Part shown: positions 27,133 through 34,977 of the stretch, piece by piece
How positions within the stretch are numbered: position 1 is the stretch's first letter
How the letters are laid out: every line of letters starts with the position of its first letter
NCBI GenBank assembly: GCA_002256145.1
Contig: NKIP01000012.1
Span: forward strand, 58,462-122,461
Source of the DNA: Comamonadaceae bacterium PBBC1
GTDB lineage: Bacteria; Pseudomonadota; Gammaproteobacteria; Burkholderiales; Burkholderiaceae_C
DNA length: 64,000 nucleotides
Direction of reading: 5' to 3'
The notes under the pieces: model-generated
What the model was told of the DNA's origin: nothing
The model's database searches: none
What the model saw: only the letters and a program-made list of their open reading frames with translations
Made by a program: the position numbers and the translations under genes

Positions 27133-27948
27133 TTATTTGCCTCCAAACAAACGCTTGAAGAAGCCTGCTTTTTCTGCATCAATGAAGCGCATGGGTTTGT
27201 CTTCACCGAGAAAGCGTTCGATCACATCCTTGTAAGCTTCGGCCACATCGGTGCTGGCCAAATGGATCACGGGCGTGCCCTGGTTGGAAGCCTGAAGCAC
27301 GTTTTCGCTTTCTGGAATCACGCCAATCAAAGGAATGCGCAAAATGTCCTGAATGTCCTGCAAAGACAACATCTGACCTTCTTCCACGCGATGCGGGTTG
27401 TAGCGGGTGATGAGCAAATGTTCCTTGACGGGCTCAGCGCCTTCAATGGCGCGTTGCGTCTTGCTGCCCAACATGCCCAAAATGCGGTCCGAATCGCGCA
27501 CAGAAGACACCTCAGGGTTGGTCACCACCAAAGCCTCATCGGCAAAATGCATGGCCATCAATGCACCCGTTTCGATGCCCGCAGGCGAATCGCAAACAAT
27601 GAAGTCAAAACCCATGGCACTGAGGTCTTTCAACACCTTCTCAACACCTTCTTGAGACAAGGCATCTTTGTCACGGGTTTGTGAGGCGGCAAGCACAAAA
27701 AGGTTTTCACATTGCTTGTCTTTGATCAAGGCTTGATGGAGGTTGGCTTCGCCTTGAATCACATTGATCAGGTCATACACCACCCGACGCTCACACCCCA
27801 TGATGAGGTCCAGATTGCGCAAACCGACATCGAAATCGATGACGGCCGTTTTAAAGCCTTTCATCGCCAAACCGGTTGAAAAACTTGCACTGGTCGTGGT
27901 TTTGCCCACGCCGCCTTTGCCAGATGTCACAACAACAATTTTTGTCAT
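27133..27948 (-). CDS. minD: Septum-site-determining ATPase MinD
   Basis: 271 residues with the deviant Walker A SGKGGVGKTTTSASFSTGLA, FDVGLRNLDLIMGCERRVVYD, FIVCDSPAGIE and the C-terminal amphipathic membrane-targeting helix ending FFKRLFGGK. MinD binds the membrane when ATP-loaded and recruits MinC. It lies between minC (29 nt gap) and minE. Confidence 0.98.
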   Translation of the reverse strand: MTKIVVVTSGKGGVGKTTTSASFSTGLAMKGFKTAVIDFDVGLRNLDLIMGCERRVVYDLINVIQGEANLHQALIKDKQCENLFVLAASQTRDKDALSQEGVEKVLKDLSAMGFDFIVCDSPAGIETGALMAMHFADEALVVTNPEVSSVRDSDRILGMLGSKTQRAIEGAEPVKEHLLITRYNPHRVEEGQMLSLQDIQDILRIPLIGVIPESENVLQASNQGTPVIHLASTDVAEAYKDVIERFLGEDKPMRFIDAEKAGFFKRLFGGK

Positions 27949-27977
27949 GGTTTAACTTTCTAAGACCAAATAAAGAA

Positions 27978-28742
27978 TCAGGATTTGAGAGCTGAAATCA
28001 ACAACTTGTCACCGTCTGGCCCTGTATGAAGGCAGACATGGGCGGCTTTGCCAAGCACATCGTTGGGCAGTGCATTTTCACTGGTGCGGTAAACACCGGC
28101 AATGGACAACAATTCGGGTTCCATGACCTGGGCAAAAATGCGTGCCTGCGTATCACCCCGAGCACCAGCAATGGCTTTGCCTCTCAAAGTGGCATACACA
28201 TGCACATGGCCATCGGCAATGACCTCGGCACCCGGGTTAACCATCGCCAACATCACCAAGTCACGACCCTTGGCATAGACCTGCTGCCCAGAACGCAAGG
28301 GTTTATCAATCACCAATGCGCCCAGTGGCAAGACAGGCGCTTGTAAAACAGGCGGCGCAAGGGGTTCAGGCTCAGCAAGGGGCATGGAGCGCTTCACACG
28401 GGCATCGGAAGCATTGACCAAGCCCAGACCCTTGGCCAAGTCCAAAAGGGCAGCATCCGCGCCTTTAATGCCCAGTGGCATCAAACTGTGTTGACGCAAA
28501 ACACCCATCAGGGCAGAAAGATCCAAAGATTGCAGGGTGTTGTCTTGCGAGACAGACAGGCCGCTCAGGTCAATGATCACGGGTTCGTTGTCAAAAAACC
28601 CGGGGCTTTCCGCCAATTGACGCGCCAAAGCCTGAGAAACCTTATTGATGTCGGTGGTTTTGAGCAGCAAAGCCACCAAAGGCAAATCAGCGCTTTTGAT
28701 GTCGTAACAGTGCAGGAGGGGATCTTCTGAAACGAGCGCCAT
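27978..28742 (-). CDS. minC: Septum-site-determining protein MinC
   Basis: 254 residues from ATG 28742. It has an N-terminal FtsZ-inhibitory domain (IDLSGLSV, DLSALMGVLRQHSLMPLGIK), a proline-rich linker and the C-terminal beta-helix domain with repeated RSGQQVYAKGRDLVMLAMVN, GAEVIADGHVHVYATLRGKA and ARIFAQ. MinC blocks Z-ring formation away from midcell. It is the first gene of the min operon; its promoter must lie in the non-coding region 28743-28811, directly beside the putative origin module. Confidence 0.95.
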   Translation of the reverse strand: MALVSEDPLLHCYDIKSADLPLVALLLKTTDINKVSQALARQLAESPGFFDNEPVIIDLSGLSVSQDNTLQSLDLSALMGVLRQHSLMPLGIKGADAALLDLAKGLGLVNASDARVKRSMPLAEPEPLAPPVLQAPVLPLGALVIDKPLRSGQQVYAKGRDLVMLAMVNPGAEVIADGHVHVYATLRGKAIAGARGDTQARIFAQVMEPELLSIAGVYRTSENALPNDVLGKAAHVCLHTGPDGDKLLISALKS

Positions 28743-28789
28743 GGTCACATCAAGGTGCAAAAGACACAAATTTTAACAGTGCCTGCATT

Positions 28790-29016
28790 TTTTGTTATCT
28801 TTCTATGGATTTATATCTTTAATTAGTCATAGTAGATAAGGATGGCCTTCATCTGTGGATAAAGATGCTTTATCCAATGATCACAGTCACTTAGCAAGAT
28901 TTGCCGCTTGTGGGTGAGTGCGATTTTTGACTGTCGTGGATTCATGAACAACTTTTCAGACAGAGACCAAGCTGTGGATAAGTCATGATTTGTTCGTTTT
29001 TTATCCACAGGTTTTT
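28790..29016. other. Putative replication-origin half 1 (DnaA boxes plus DnaA-trio unwinding module)
   Basis: A 274-nt gene-free stretch between minC and the DUF2788 gene. DnaA boxes seen: TGTGGATAA 28854-28862, a weaker TTATCCAAT 28870-28878, TGTGGATAA 28973-28981 and TTATCCACA 29001-29009. The last two diverge with a 19-nt spacer, and 110 nt separate them from the first box. The unwinding module is at 28812-28862. The same layout recurs in mirror orientation at 34533-34730. I infer that this is half of a bipartite or duplicated oriC; no dnaA gene is adjacent. Confidence 0.75.
28812..28862 (-). promoter_or_regulatory. Basal unwinding element: DnaA box, 11-nt spacer, DnaA-trios, AT-rich DUE
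   Basis: Read on the minus strand from 28862: TTATCCACAG, 11 nt, then CCTTATCTACTATGACTAAT followed by TAAAGATATA. This is the order described for bacterial basal origin elements: DnaA box, short spacer, trinucleotide DnaA-trios (CTA CTA TGA CTA on this strand, TAG-type on the other), then AT-rich DNA. The 30-nt trio/AT part is 28/30 identical to 34701-34730. Confidence 0.72.
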
Positions 29017-29229
29017 TCAGTGGCCCAGCAGCCATTGAATGACGCCTTTGGCCACAAAACCCAACATGCCAAAGGCCAGACCCAAAAAGATCACGAAAGT
29101 TCCGAATTTTCCCGCTTTGGATTCCCAGGCCAACTGTCCAATGATGAACAGCATGTAGAGCATGAAAGCGCCCACACCAATCGTCAAACCAAACCAGGCA
29201 AATTGTTCTTCTGAAAACGACCACATCAC
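29017..29229 (-). CDS. DUF2788 small membrane protein
   Basis: 70 residues with two membrane helices (GLTIGVGAFMLYMLFIIGQL and FGTFVIFLGLAFGMLGFVA) linked by a basic WESKAGK loop, matching the DUF2788 family common in Beta- and Gammaproteobacteria. Its function is unknown. The start overlaps the stop of the upstream DUF2189 gene, so the two are coupled. Its stop codon abuts the last DnaA box of the putative origin. Confidence 0.8.
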   Translation of the reverse strand: MMWSFSEEQFAWFGLTIGVGAFMLYMLFIIGQLAWESKAGKFGTFVIFLGLAFGMLGFVAKGVIQWLLGH

Positions 29230-30083
29230 AAATCACCTTGCCCTGACATGCGTTCTTCAAGACTGCTGACGTTGACCATCTGTCGATAAGCGTGCCAGCT
29301 GCCATGCCCCAGCATGGGAACGATCAGGATCAATCCCAAAAACAAGGACATGAATCCAAGCAAGGTAAAACCCATGATCAAAAATGCCCACAGCGCCATG
29401 GGCAATGGATGCGTGAGTACGGCTTTCCAACTTGTTAGAACAGCCTGCAACACAGTCACTTTTCGGTCCAGCAGCAGGGGCATGGAAATGACACTGGATG
29501 CAAAAACAGGGGCGGCCATCACACCGCCTAAGCCCAGCCAAATTTCAAACAAAAAATTGTTTTCAGCCAACACCACATGCCTGATGAAATCCATGGGCGT
29601 GTGAATGGGCACCGGTGCAAACAAAGTGATCAGCGCCGATGAAGTGATGACCCAACCTGTCGCCGCCAATGCCAACAGCAAACCAAAACGAATCAAACAC
29701 CAATAACTGTCGGGTTGTTTTCGAAAACGCAGTTGCCATTGGGTCCAAGTGCGGATCAGCAGTTGCAGATTCACCTTTTCACCACGTTCGATGGCACGAC
29801 TCATTGCATAAAGGCTGGTCGCCAGCACTGGGGCTATCACCATAAAGCCTGACAAGCCGCCAGCGAGCAACCAAAAACGGTCATGGGCAACCCAGGCAAT
29901 GAGTGAGCCTGCCAAGGCCAACACCAAGCCATGCAAAGTACTCAGCAATGGCGCTTTGGCAAAATCTTTGAAACCCAAGGCCAGCCAATGCAAAGGCTGG
30001 TCCATGGCAATGGGCAAGATGGGGGGTAAACCATCACCGTTTGAGCCATTGGAGGATGGAGGGGTTTTGGATAAATGCATCAA
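29226..30083 (-). CDS. DUF2189-type integral membrane protein
   Basis: 285 residues with about six membrane helices. It ends with the LIVPMLGHGSWHAYRQMVNV segment that I associate with the DUF2189/BPSS1780 family. The N-terminal 25 residues are polar. No enzymatic motif is visible and the role is unknown. It is translationally coupled (overlap of four nt) to the downstream DUF2788 gene. Confidence 0.75.
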   Translation of the reverse strand: MMHLSKTPPSSNGSNGDGLPPILPIAMDQPLHWLALGFKDFAKAPLLSTLHGLVLALAGSLIAWVAHDRFWLLAGGLSGFMVIAPVLATSLYAMSRAIERGEKVNLQLLIRTWTQWQLRFRKQPDSYWCLIRFGLLLALAATGWVITSSALITLFAPVPIHTPMDFIRHVVLAENNFLFEIWLGLGGVMAAPVFASSVISMPLLLDRKVTVLQAVLTSWKAVLTHPLPMALWAFLIMGFTLLGFMSLFLGLILIVPMLGHGSWHAYRQMVNVSSLEERMSGQGDL

Positions 30084-30144
30084 AACAGCTTACCCAAACT
30101 TCATCTTGCGCATTTGATGTAGGTCAAGACTGGAAAAACGGGCA

Positions 30145-30172
30145 AAAAAAACTGCCCCTAAGGGCAGTTTTG
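30145..30172 (-). terminator. Intrinsic terminator-like hairpin
   Basis: AAAACTGCCCCTAAGGGCAG followed by TTTT: an ACTGCCC/GGGCAGT stem with flanking A and T runs, suitable in both directions. It lies just after the stop of the Spy-like gene and upstream of the DUF2189 gene, so it separates the two units. Confidence 0.75.
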
Positions 30173-30192
30173 CAATGATCAAAAAGGCTGGA

Positions 30193-30678
30193 TCAATGCC
30201 GATGAGCATGCTCGTGTTTGGATGCATGCATGCTGCCCTGCATTCGAGACATGTGGCGCATGCTTTGTGCATCAAAAATGACTTTTTGCTCCGCAGTCAA
30301 CTGCGCATAAAACACCCGGGTGGCTTCGGCATGCTTTTGCATGTGTGCATCACGTTGCTGCCTCATTGTCTGCATCTGGTCAAGGCGTTCGGGCGTTGTC
30401 ATTTTTTCAAAAGCGGCACGATCGGGGTGCACCGGATGTCCGGGTTTTTGCATGGTTTGAACAAAACTTTGCCAAGCTGCATCTTGCGAAGCAGACAGAT
30501 TCAATTGGGCATGCAATGTCTCCAAATGCTTGGCATGACGATCCGCACCATGCTGGCGCTGGGTCTGTGAATGCACAGCCGAAACAGCGCCTGTTGAAGC
30601 TGGCGCTTGGGCAAAACTCATGCCAGATACCGCAAGCAGCAAACTGGCAGAGATCAAAGACAAACGAATCGATTTCAT
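30193..30678 (-). CDS. Spy/CpxP-like periplasmic protein (LTXXQ family)
   Basis: 161 residues from ATG 30678: signal peptide (MKSIRLSLISASLLLAVSGM, cleavage likely after SFA), then a helical mature part with LETLHAQLNLSASQDAAWQS and a second LTAEQKVIFDAQ repeat, the LTxxQ pattern of Spy/CpxP. The C-terminus is His/Met-rich (HMSRMQGSMHASKHEHAHRH). Relatives are ATP-independent periplasmic chaperones or metal-stress sensors. The His/Met-rich end and the nearby CopZ and CopA suggest a copper-related role (inference). Confidence 0.72.
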   Translation of the reverse strand: MKSIRLSLISASLLLAVSGMSFAQAPASTGAVSAVHSQTQRQHGADRHAKHLETLHAQLNLSASQDAAWQSFVQTMQKPGHPVHPDRAAFEKMTTPERLDQMQTMRQQRDAHMQKHAEATRVFYAQLTAEQKVIFDAQSMRHMSRMQGSMHASKHEHAHRH

Positions 30679-30780
30679 GGAAAACACCCTTTCAGTGATG
30701 GAGTGACTGAAGTCTGATGGACCCATGTGTCTGCGATGCGCTGTGCCTTGTAAAGAAAAATAAAGCCCTCGAAGGCTAAA

Positions 30781-30975
30781 TCAAATATTTTTGTTTTTGC
30801 AAGTGTTGATGCCCAGCAAGCCGTACGGTGGACACCAGCCAATCAAACCCGTCGCCAAAGGCACCAAACCGACCCAGCCCCAAGCACCGACTGTGCCCGT
30901 GGCAGCCAAAGCCACCAAAACCACACCCAGCACAATGCGCAAAATACGATCAATACCGCCTACGTTCGATGTCAT
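30781..30975 (-). CDS. DUF2892 (YgaP-type) inner membrane protein
   Basis: 64 residues, two short membrane helices, with the DUF2892 signature NVGGIDRILRIVLGVVLVAL and GWCPPYGLLGINTCK. Members are small inner-membrane proteins, sometimes fused to rhodanese domains and often beside metal or sulphur genes. It lies 27 nt downstream of copZ and is likely co-transcribed with it. Confidence 0.85.
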   Translation of the reverse strand: MTSNVGGIDRILRIVLGVVLVALAATGTVGAWGWVGLVPLATGLIGWCPPYGLLGINTCKNKNI

Positions 30976-31002
30976 GAGTTTTCCTTTTTAAAAATAAATG
31001 AA

Positions 31003-31200
31003 TCAATGGACGACACGACAGCCTTCGTCCTCAATGGCCTGAATGAATTTTTCAGCCGGCAAGTCAGACAACACTTCAACAAAGTCAACAGTGCGGTCGA
31101 TCACAATTTTGGCATGCGCGTCTATGGCCAACAAGGCCTTTGAGACAGCTTTCTCACAGTGGGCACAAGTCATGCCTTCAACGTTAAAAATATGCTTCAT
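31003..31200 (-). CDS. copZ: Copper chaperone CopZ-like heavy-metal-associated protein
   Basis: 65 residues, a single HMA domain with the metal-binding motif GMTCAHCEKAV at residues about 9-19. It binds Cu(I) through the two Cys and passes it to P-type ATPases. The ATG at 31200 starts the domain; the earlier ATG at 31236 adds 12 residues. It is divergent from copA, 63 nt apart, so they probably share a regulatory region. I do not see an obvious CueR dyad there. Confidence 0.9.
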   Translation of the reverse strand: MKHIFNVEGMTCAHCEKAVSKALLAIDAHAKIVIDRTVDFVEVLSDLPAEKFIQAIEDEGCRVVH

Positions 31201-31263
31201 GATGCAAAGACACAAAGGTTCATGGGTTGAGATCAAAGCATATTCCCAAACGCAAAGGTTTTC

Positions 31264-33483
31264 ATGACACAGATCAATTCAGAGCGCAGCACTTACACCA
31301 TCGGCATTGGTGGCATGACCTGCGCATCATGTGTCAGCAGGGTTGAAAAAGCGTTGCTGAAGCTTCCAAGCGTTGAATCGGTGAGTGTCAATTTGGCCAC
31401 TGAGATGGCCTGTATTGAAGTGACATCAGACGGGGCTACAGAAGCACTTTTGCGCCGAGCCATTCGCGATGCAGGCTATGAACCACGCATTCAGCAACGT
31501 TATTCCGAACAGAAAAAGGAAACGACATGGTCCGGTTTTGCACCGGTGGCCATGGGTTTGCTTTTGTCGGCGCCATTGATGATGCCCATGCTGGGTGAAT
31601 CGTTGGGTCAGCACTGGATGCTGCCTGCTTGGGTTCAATTTGCCTTGGCCACACCTGTGCAATTTGTCTTGGGGGCACATTTGTACAAATCGGCTTGGCA
31701 TGCACTCAAGGCTTTGACCGGCAATATGGAGCTTTTGGTGGCATTGGGCACCACGGCTGGTTGGGCTTTATCGCTCTGGTTATGGATCCATGCGCAAGAA
31801 GGTCATGCGCCGCATTTGTATTTCGAGGGGTCAGCCGTGGTCATCACTTTGGTGATGTTAGGCAAGTGGCTCGAAGGCCGAGCCAAAAAACAAACCACCG
31901 AAGCCATCAGTGCGTTGCACGCTTTAAGGCCTGACGTGGTGCATTGGGTGGGTGAGGAAGGCCAAATCGATGTGCCTGTGGATGAAATACGGGTTGGAGA
32001 TCACATTGTGGTGAAACCTGGAGAGCGTTATCCCGTCGATGGTGAGATCTTGGAGGGTCAAACACAGGCTGACGAATCCATGCTCACTGGTGAAGCTTTG
32101 CCTGTGGATAAAAAACAAGGCGACCCATTAACAGGTGGTGCCATCAATGGCGATGGCACCGTACTTGTGCAGGTGAAGGCCGTAGGCCAGGACACTGTTC
32201 TTTCCAACATCATTCGATGGGTCGAACAAGCTCAGGCCCACAAAGCGCCGATCCAACGCTTGGTAGACAAAGTTGCTGAAATATTTGTGCCGGTGGTCGT
32301 CTTTGTGGCCATGGTCACTTGGGCCATTTGGCTTTGGCAAGGGGCATCATTTGAAACCGCATTGATCCATGCAGTGGCAGTGCTGGTCATTGCGTGCCCT
32401 TGTGCGCTGGGTCTGGCCACACCCGTGGCCATCATGGCGGGCACAGGTGTAGCCGCCAAACATGGCATCCTCATCCAGGATGTCACCGCATTGGAAACAG
32501 CCCATCGTGTTCAAACCATCGTTTTTGACAAAACAGGCACCTTGACACAAGGACTGCCACAGCTGATCGGACAAGTGCCCGGACCGGATGAAAAAAACAA
32601 TACGGCACTGATGTGGGCAGCAAGCGTTCAAAGTGCCAGTGAACACCCATTGGCTCAGGCGGTGGTCAATGCCGCAAAAGCGCAGGGCATCAAACTGCAA
32701 ACGCCACAAGCCATGGTGGCCCTGCCCGGAAAAGGTGTTCAAGCCCAACTCAATGAGCGACACCTTTTATTGGGCAGCTTGCGTTGGTTGGAAGAAGAAG
32801 GTTTGAACACCCTGTGTTGGCAAACGGAAATGGGTCATTTTCAAGCGCAAGGTGCCACGCTTTCTGCATTGGCAGAACGAACGCCTGAAGGGCTCAAACC
32901 TTTGTTGCTCATGGCTTTTGGTGACGAACCCAAGCCAGAAGCACAAAAAGCCTTGGCCTCTTTGCGCCAAAGAGGCATCAAGTTGGTCATGATTTCCGGA
33001 GACAACACCATGGCAGCCCAGGCCATGGGTCGCAAGCTCGGTTTGAAGCCAGAACAAGGTGAGGTTCAGGCCAATGTGTTGCCACAACAAAAAGCTGCCG
33101 AAATTGAAAAACTGAAAAAAGACCATGGCAGTCGAGTTGTTGCCATGGTGGGCGATGGTGTCAACGACGCCCCTGCATTGGCTGCTGCAGATTTGGGCAT
33201 CGCTATGGGCAATGGCACCGATGTGGCCAGGCATGCCGCTGGCATGACACTCATGCGAGGCGATGTGACTTTGGTGGAAGCCGCTTTGGACATTTCAGCG
33301 CTCACCGTGCAAAAGATCAGACAAAACTTGTTCTGGGCATTTGCCTACAACGTGGCCGGCATTCCCTTGGCAGCAGCCGGTTATCTCAATCCCATGGTGG
33401 CAGGCGCAGCCATGGCCCTGAGTTCGGTCAGTGTGATGGCCAACGCCTTGTTGCTCAAGCGCTGGAGTCCAAAGAAAAAGTAA
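31264..33483 (+). CDS. copA: Copper-translocating P1B-type ATPase
   Basis: 739 residues: an N-terminal HMA domain (GGMTCASCVSRVEKAL), membrane helices, the transmembrane CPC motif (IACPCALGLATPVAIM), the phosphorylation site FDKTGTLTQG, the HP motif SEHPLAQAVV and the hinge VGDGVNDAPALAAADLGIAM. This is the CopA pattern for Cu(I) export from the cytoplasm. It is the only plus-strand gene between the two origin-like regions. Its 3' end overlaps the convergent VirK/YbjX-like gene by 29 nt. Confidence 0.95.
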   Translation: MTQINSERSTYTIGIGGMTCASCVSRVEKALLKLPSVESVSVNLATEMACIEVTSDGATEALLRRAIRDAGYEPRIQQRYSEQKKETTWSGFAPVAMGLLLSAPLMMPMLGESLGQHWMLPAWVQFALATPVQFVLGAHLYKSAWHALKALTGNMELLVALGTTAGWALSLWLWIHAQEGHAPHLYFEGSAVVITLVMLGKWLEGRAKKQTTEAISALHALRPDVVHWVGEEGQIDVPVDEIRVGDHIVVKPGERYPVDGEILEGQTQADESMLTGEALPVDKKQGDPLTGGAINGDGTVLVQVKAVGQDTVLSNIIRWVEQAQAHKAPIQRLVDKVAEIFVPVVVFVAMVTWAIWLWQGASFETALIHAVAVLVIACPCALGLATPVAIMAGTGVAAKHGILIQDVTALETAHRVQTIVFDKTGTLTQGLPQLIGQVPGPDEKNNTALMWAASVQSASEHPLAQAVVNAAKAQGIKLQTPQAMVALPGKGVQAQLNERHLLLGSLRWLEEEGLNTLCWQTEMGHFQAQGATLSALAERTPEGLKPLLLMAFGDEPKPEAQKALASLRQRGIKLVMISGDNTMAAQAMGRKLGLKPEQGEVQANVLPQQKAAEIEKLKKDHGSRVVAMVGDGVNDAPALAAADLGIAMGNGTDVARHAAGMTLMRGDVTLVEAALDISALTVQKIRQNLFWAFAYNVAGIPLAAAGYLNPMVAGAAMALSSVSVMANALLLKRWSPKKK

Positions 33484-34366
33484 TCGCCTCATCACGGTAA
33501 GCACCCACAGTGCTGTCCATGCTCAACAAAAGACAAGACAAAATGGTCGCTTTGCGTTTGGCCTCAGCTCTTTTGTGAGATGCAACATCACTGAAATCAC
33601 TGGGCAGATGGACCCGGGGATGAAGATGGAAAAAACCGGACTGCTTTTTGACAGCACCCAGTTCTATCCACAAACCATCGAGATCTGTTTTGATTTTTTT
33701 TCGTCGCTTGGGATTGAGCGCAACCCGCTGGTGATTGCCCACCAAGAGGACATCCTCACAACCCAACAACATGGCCAAATGACGGGACAGTTGGGTGATC
33801 AAAACAGCGGGCCGCAAACCATGCAACGCTTTGGTGGCTTGACGAATGACTTCTTTGCCATCGTGATCACGGTTGCCATGAAGACGCGTGATGATCATGT
33901 TGAAGCCATGGTCGGAGCTGACCAATAAAAAAGAAACCGTGAAGATGACCCTGCCCTGCCATTGCAGCAAAAGACTCATTTCACCTTCACGATGTCCTTC
34001 ACCCAAAGATAAAAGCGATAAAACCATCAAATCACCAGATTTGCTGGGTACCTCTGCCAGAACAATCGCTTGCGTGACAGATTCATTGAAGAGCTTTGAC
34101 CAACCGGCCACTTCAAGCGTTCGATAGTGGTTCAACAAAAGTTCAACGCGATCTTGGCACTTGAGTGGTTCAAAAGCATAAGGGCGATAGATGCGGGTCA
34201 ACAATTTTGGAGCGGCTGGAAGTCTGTCCCAAAGAATTTTTTTTGAACGCACAAAACGCAACCACATCCACGTTGCGCGGGGGTACAGCAAAGTTCCCAG
34301 CAAGAACTTCAAGCGCTCACGGGGGTGCGGCTTCAAAACAGCAACGCTTTCTTTCCACAAAGACAT
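33455..34366 (-). CDS. VirK/YbjX family (DUF535) protein
   Basis: 303 residues with the DUF535 arrangement: an N-terminal helical part, LLNHYRTLEVAGWSKLFNES, LSLLSLGEGHREGEMSLLLQ, and the REC-like FNMIITRLHGNRDHDGKEVI, RQATKALHGLRPAVL segment. VirK/YbjX proteins affect virulence factor export or envelope stress in enterobacteria, but the biochemical role is unknown. Its 3' end overlaps copA (convergent). Upstream is the very AT-rich stretch that begins the second origin-like region. Confidence 0.82.
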   Translation of the reverse strand: MSLWKESVAVLKPHPRERLKFLLGTLLYPRATWMWLRFVRSKKILWDRLPAAPKLLTRIYRPYAFEPLKCQDRVELLLNHYRTLEVAGWSKLFNESVTQAIVLAEVPSKSGDLMVLSLLSLGEGHREGEMSLLLQWQGRVIFTVSFLLVSSDHGFNMIITRLHGNRDHDGKEVIRQATKALHGLRPAVLITQLSRHLAMLLGCEDVLLVGNHQRVALNPKRRKKIKTDLDGLWIELGAVKKQSGFFHLHPRVHLPSDFSDVASHKRAEAKRKATILSCLLLSMDSTVGAYRDEAITFSLDSSA

Positions 34367-34370
34367 GTCC

Positions 34371-34490
34371 GAACTTCAATGAATAAAATTTAATTAAAAC
34401 TTAAATTTTTAATAAAATCAATAATTTGTTACTTTAAATGTAATAAATTGATTTTTATAAAAGATCAAAAAATTTTTTTTCGGACAAAAA
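34371..34490. other. AT-rich stretch between VirK-like gene and DnaA boxes
   Basis: About 120 nt dominated by A/T runs (AATTAAAACTTAAATTTTTA and similar). It contains the promoter of the VirK-like gene and may act as an additional unwinding or IHF-type bending region next to the second set of DnaA boxes. No protein coding is seen. Confidence 0.5.
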
Positions 34491-34760
34491 CTGGCGATGG
34501 GGTCCAAAAAAATCAAAGTCGATGACAAAGTCTGTGGATAAAAAAAGGACAAGACCCCAGTTATCCACAGACCTGAGGTCCACCACAAAGTTGTTCATGA
34601 AACCGTGACAGCAAAAAAGCAAAGTCACACACATCCAAAAAAACAAGATAAGTTATTGTTTTTTATAGATAAATGATGGTTATCCACAGAAAAGAGTCTG
34701 CCTTACCTACTACGACTAATTAAAGATATAGAAATACAGATAAGAAAGGACAACCGTCTT
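34491..34760. other. Putative replication-origin half 2 (mirror copy)
   Basis: Gene-free region with DnaA boxes TGTGGATAA 34533-34541, TTATCCACA 34561-34569 (divergent, 19-nt spacer) and TTATCCACA 34680-34688, 110 nt away, followed by the trio/AT-rich module 34701-34730. All spacings equal those at 28854-29009, in opposite orientation. A further shared block (34587-34601) matches 28941-28955. The remaining sequence to 34950 carries nothing I recognise. Confidence 0.75.
34680..34730 (+). promoter_or_regulatory. Basal unwinding element, second copy
   Basis: TTATCCACAG at 34680-34689, an 11-nt spacer, then CCTTACCTACTACGACTAAT and TAAAGATATA (34701-34730): DnaA box, CTA CTA CGA CTA trios and AT-rich DNA. 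It is 28/30 identical to the copy at 28812-28841 with the same spacer length but an unrelated spacer sequence. Confidence 0.72.
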
Positions 34761-34951
34761 GTGCCTTTGAAAGCGGTCGTGACATGACAAAGCCTCAGCA
34801 AGGGTCATTGGAGCCGAGCAGGTAGGGGACCCTTCAAAAACGAATTCAAGAGCTTGTTAAGCGTCCCAAGAGGCGTGTGAACACCCCAAAGTCCCTGAGC
34901 TAAGACCGTGTGAAATTTTTCAAAAATCACCTGCTTGACCGGGCAGGTCAA

Positions 34952-34977
34952 AAAAAAAGCCCCGAAGGGCTTTTTTT
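34952..34977. terminator. Strong bidirectional intrinsic terminator
   Basis: AAAAAAAGCCC-CGAA-GGGCTTTTTTT: a GC stem with A/T tracts on both sides. The T-tract overlaps the stop codon of the class II aldolase gene on the minus strand. A second hairpin ACCTGC...GCAGGT lies at about 34929-34948. Together they insulate the origin-like region from the gene to the right. Confidence 0.85.

Noticed and set aside
31201..31263. CueR operator between copZ and copA.
   Set aside because: No convincing dyad with CueR-like spacing could be found by eye.
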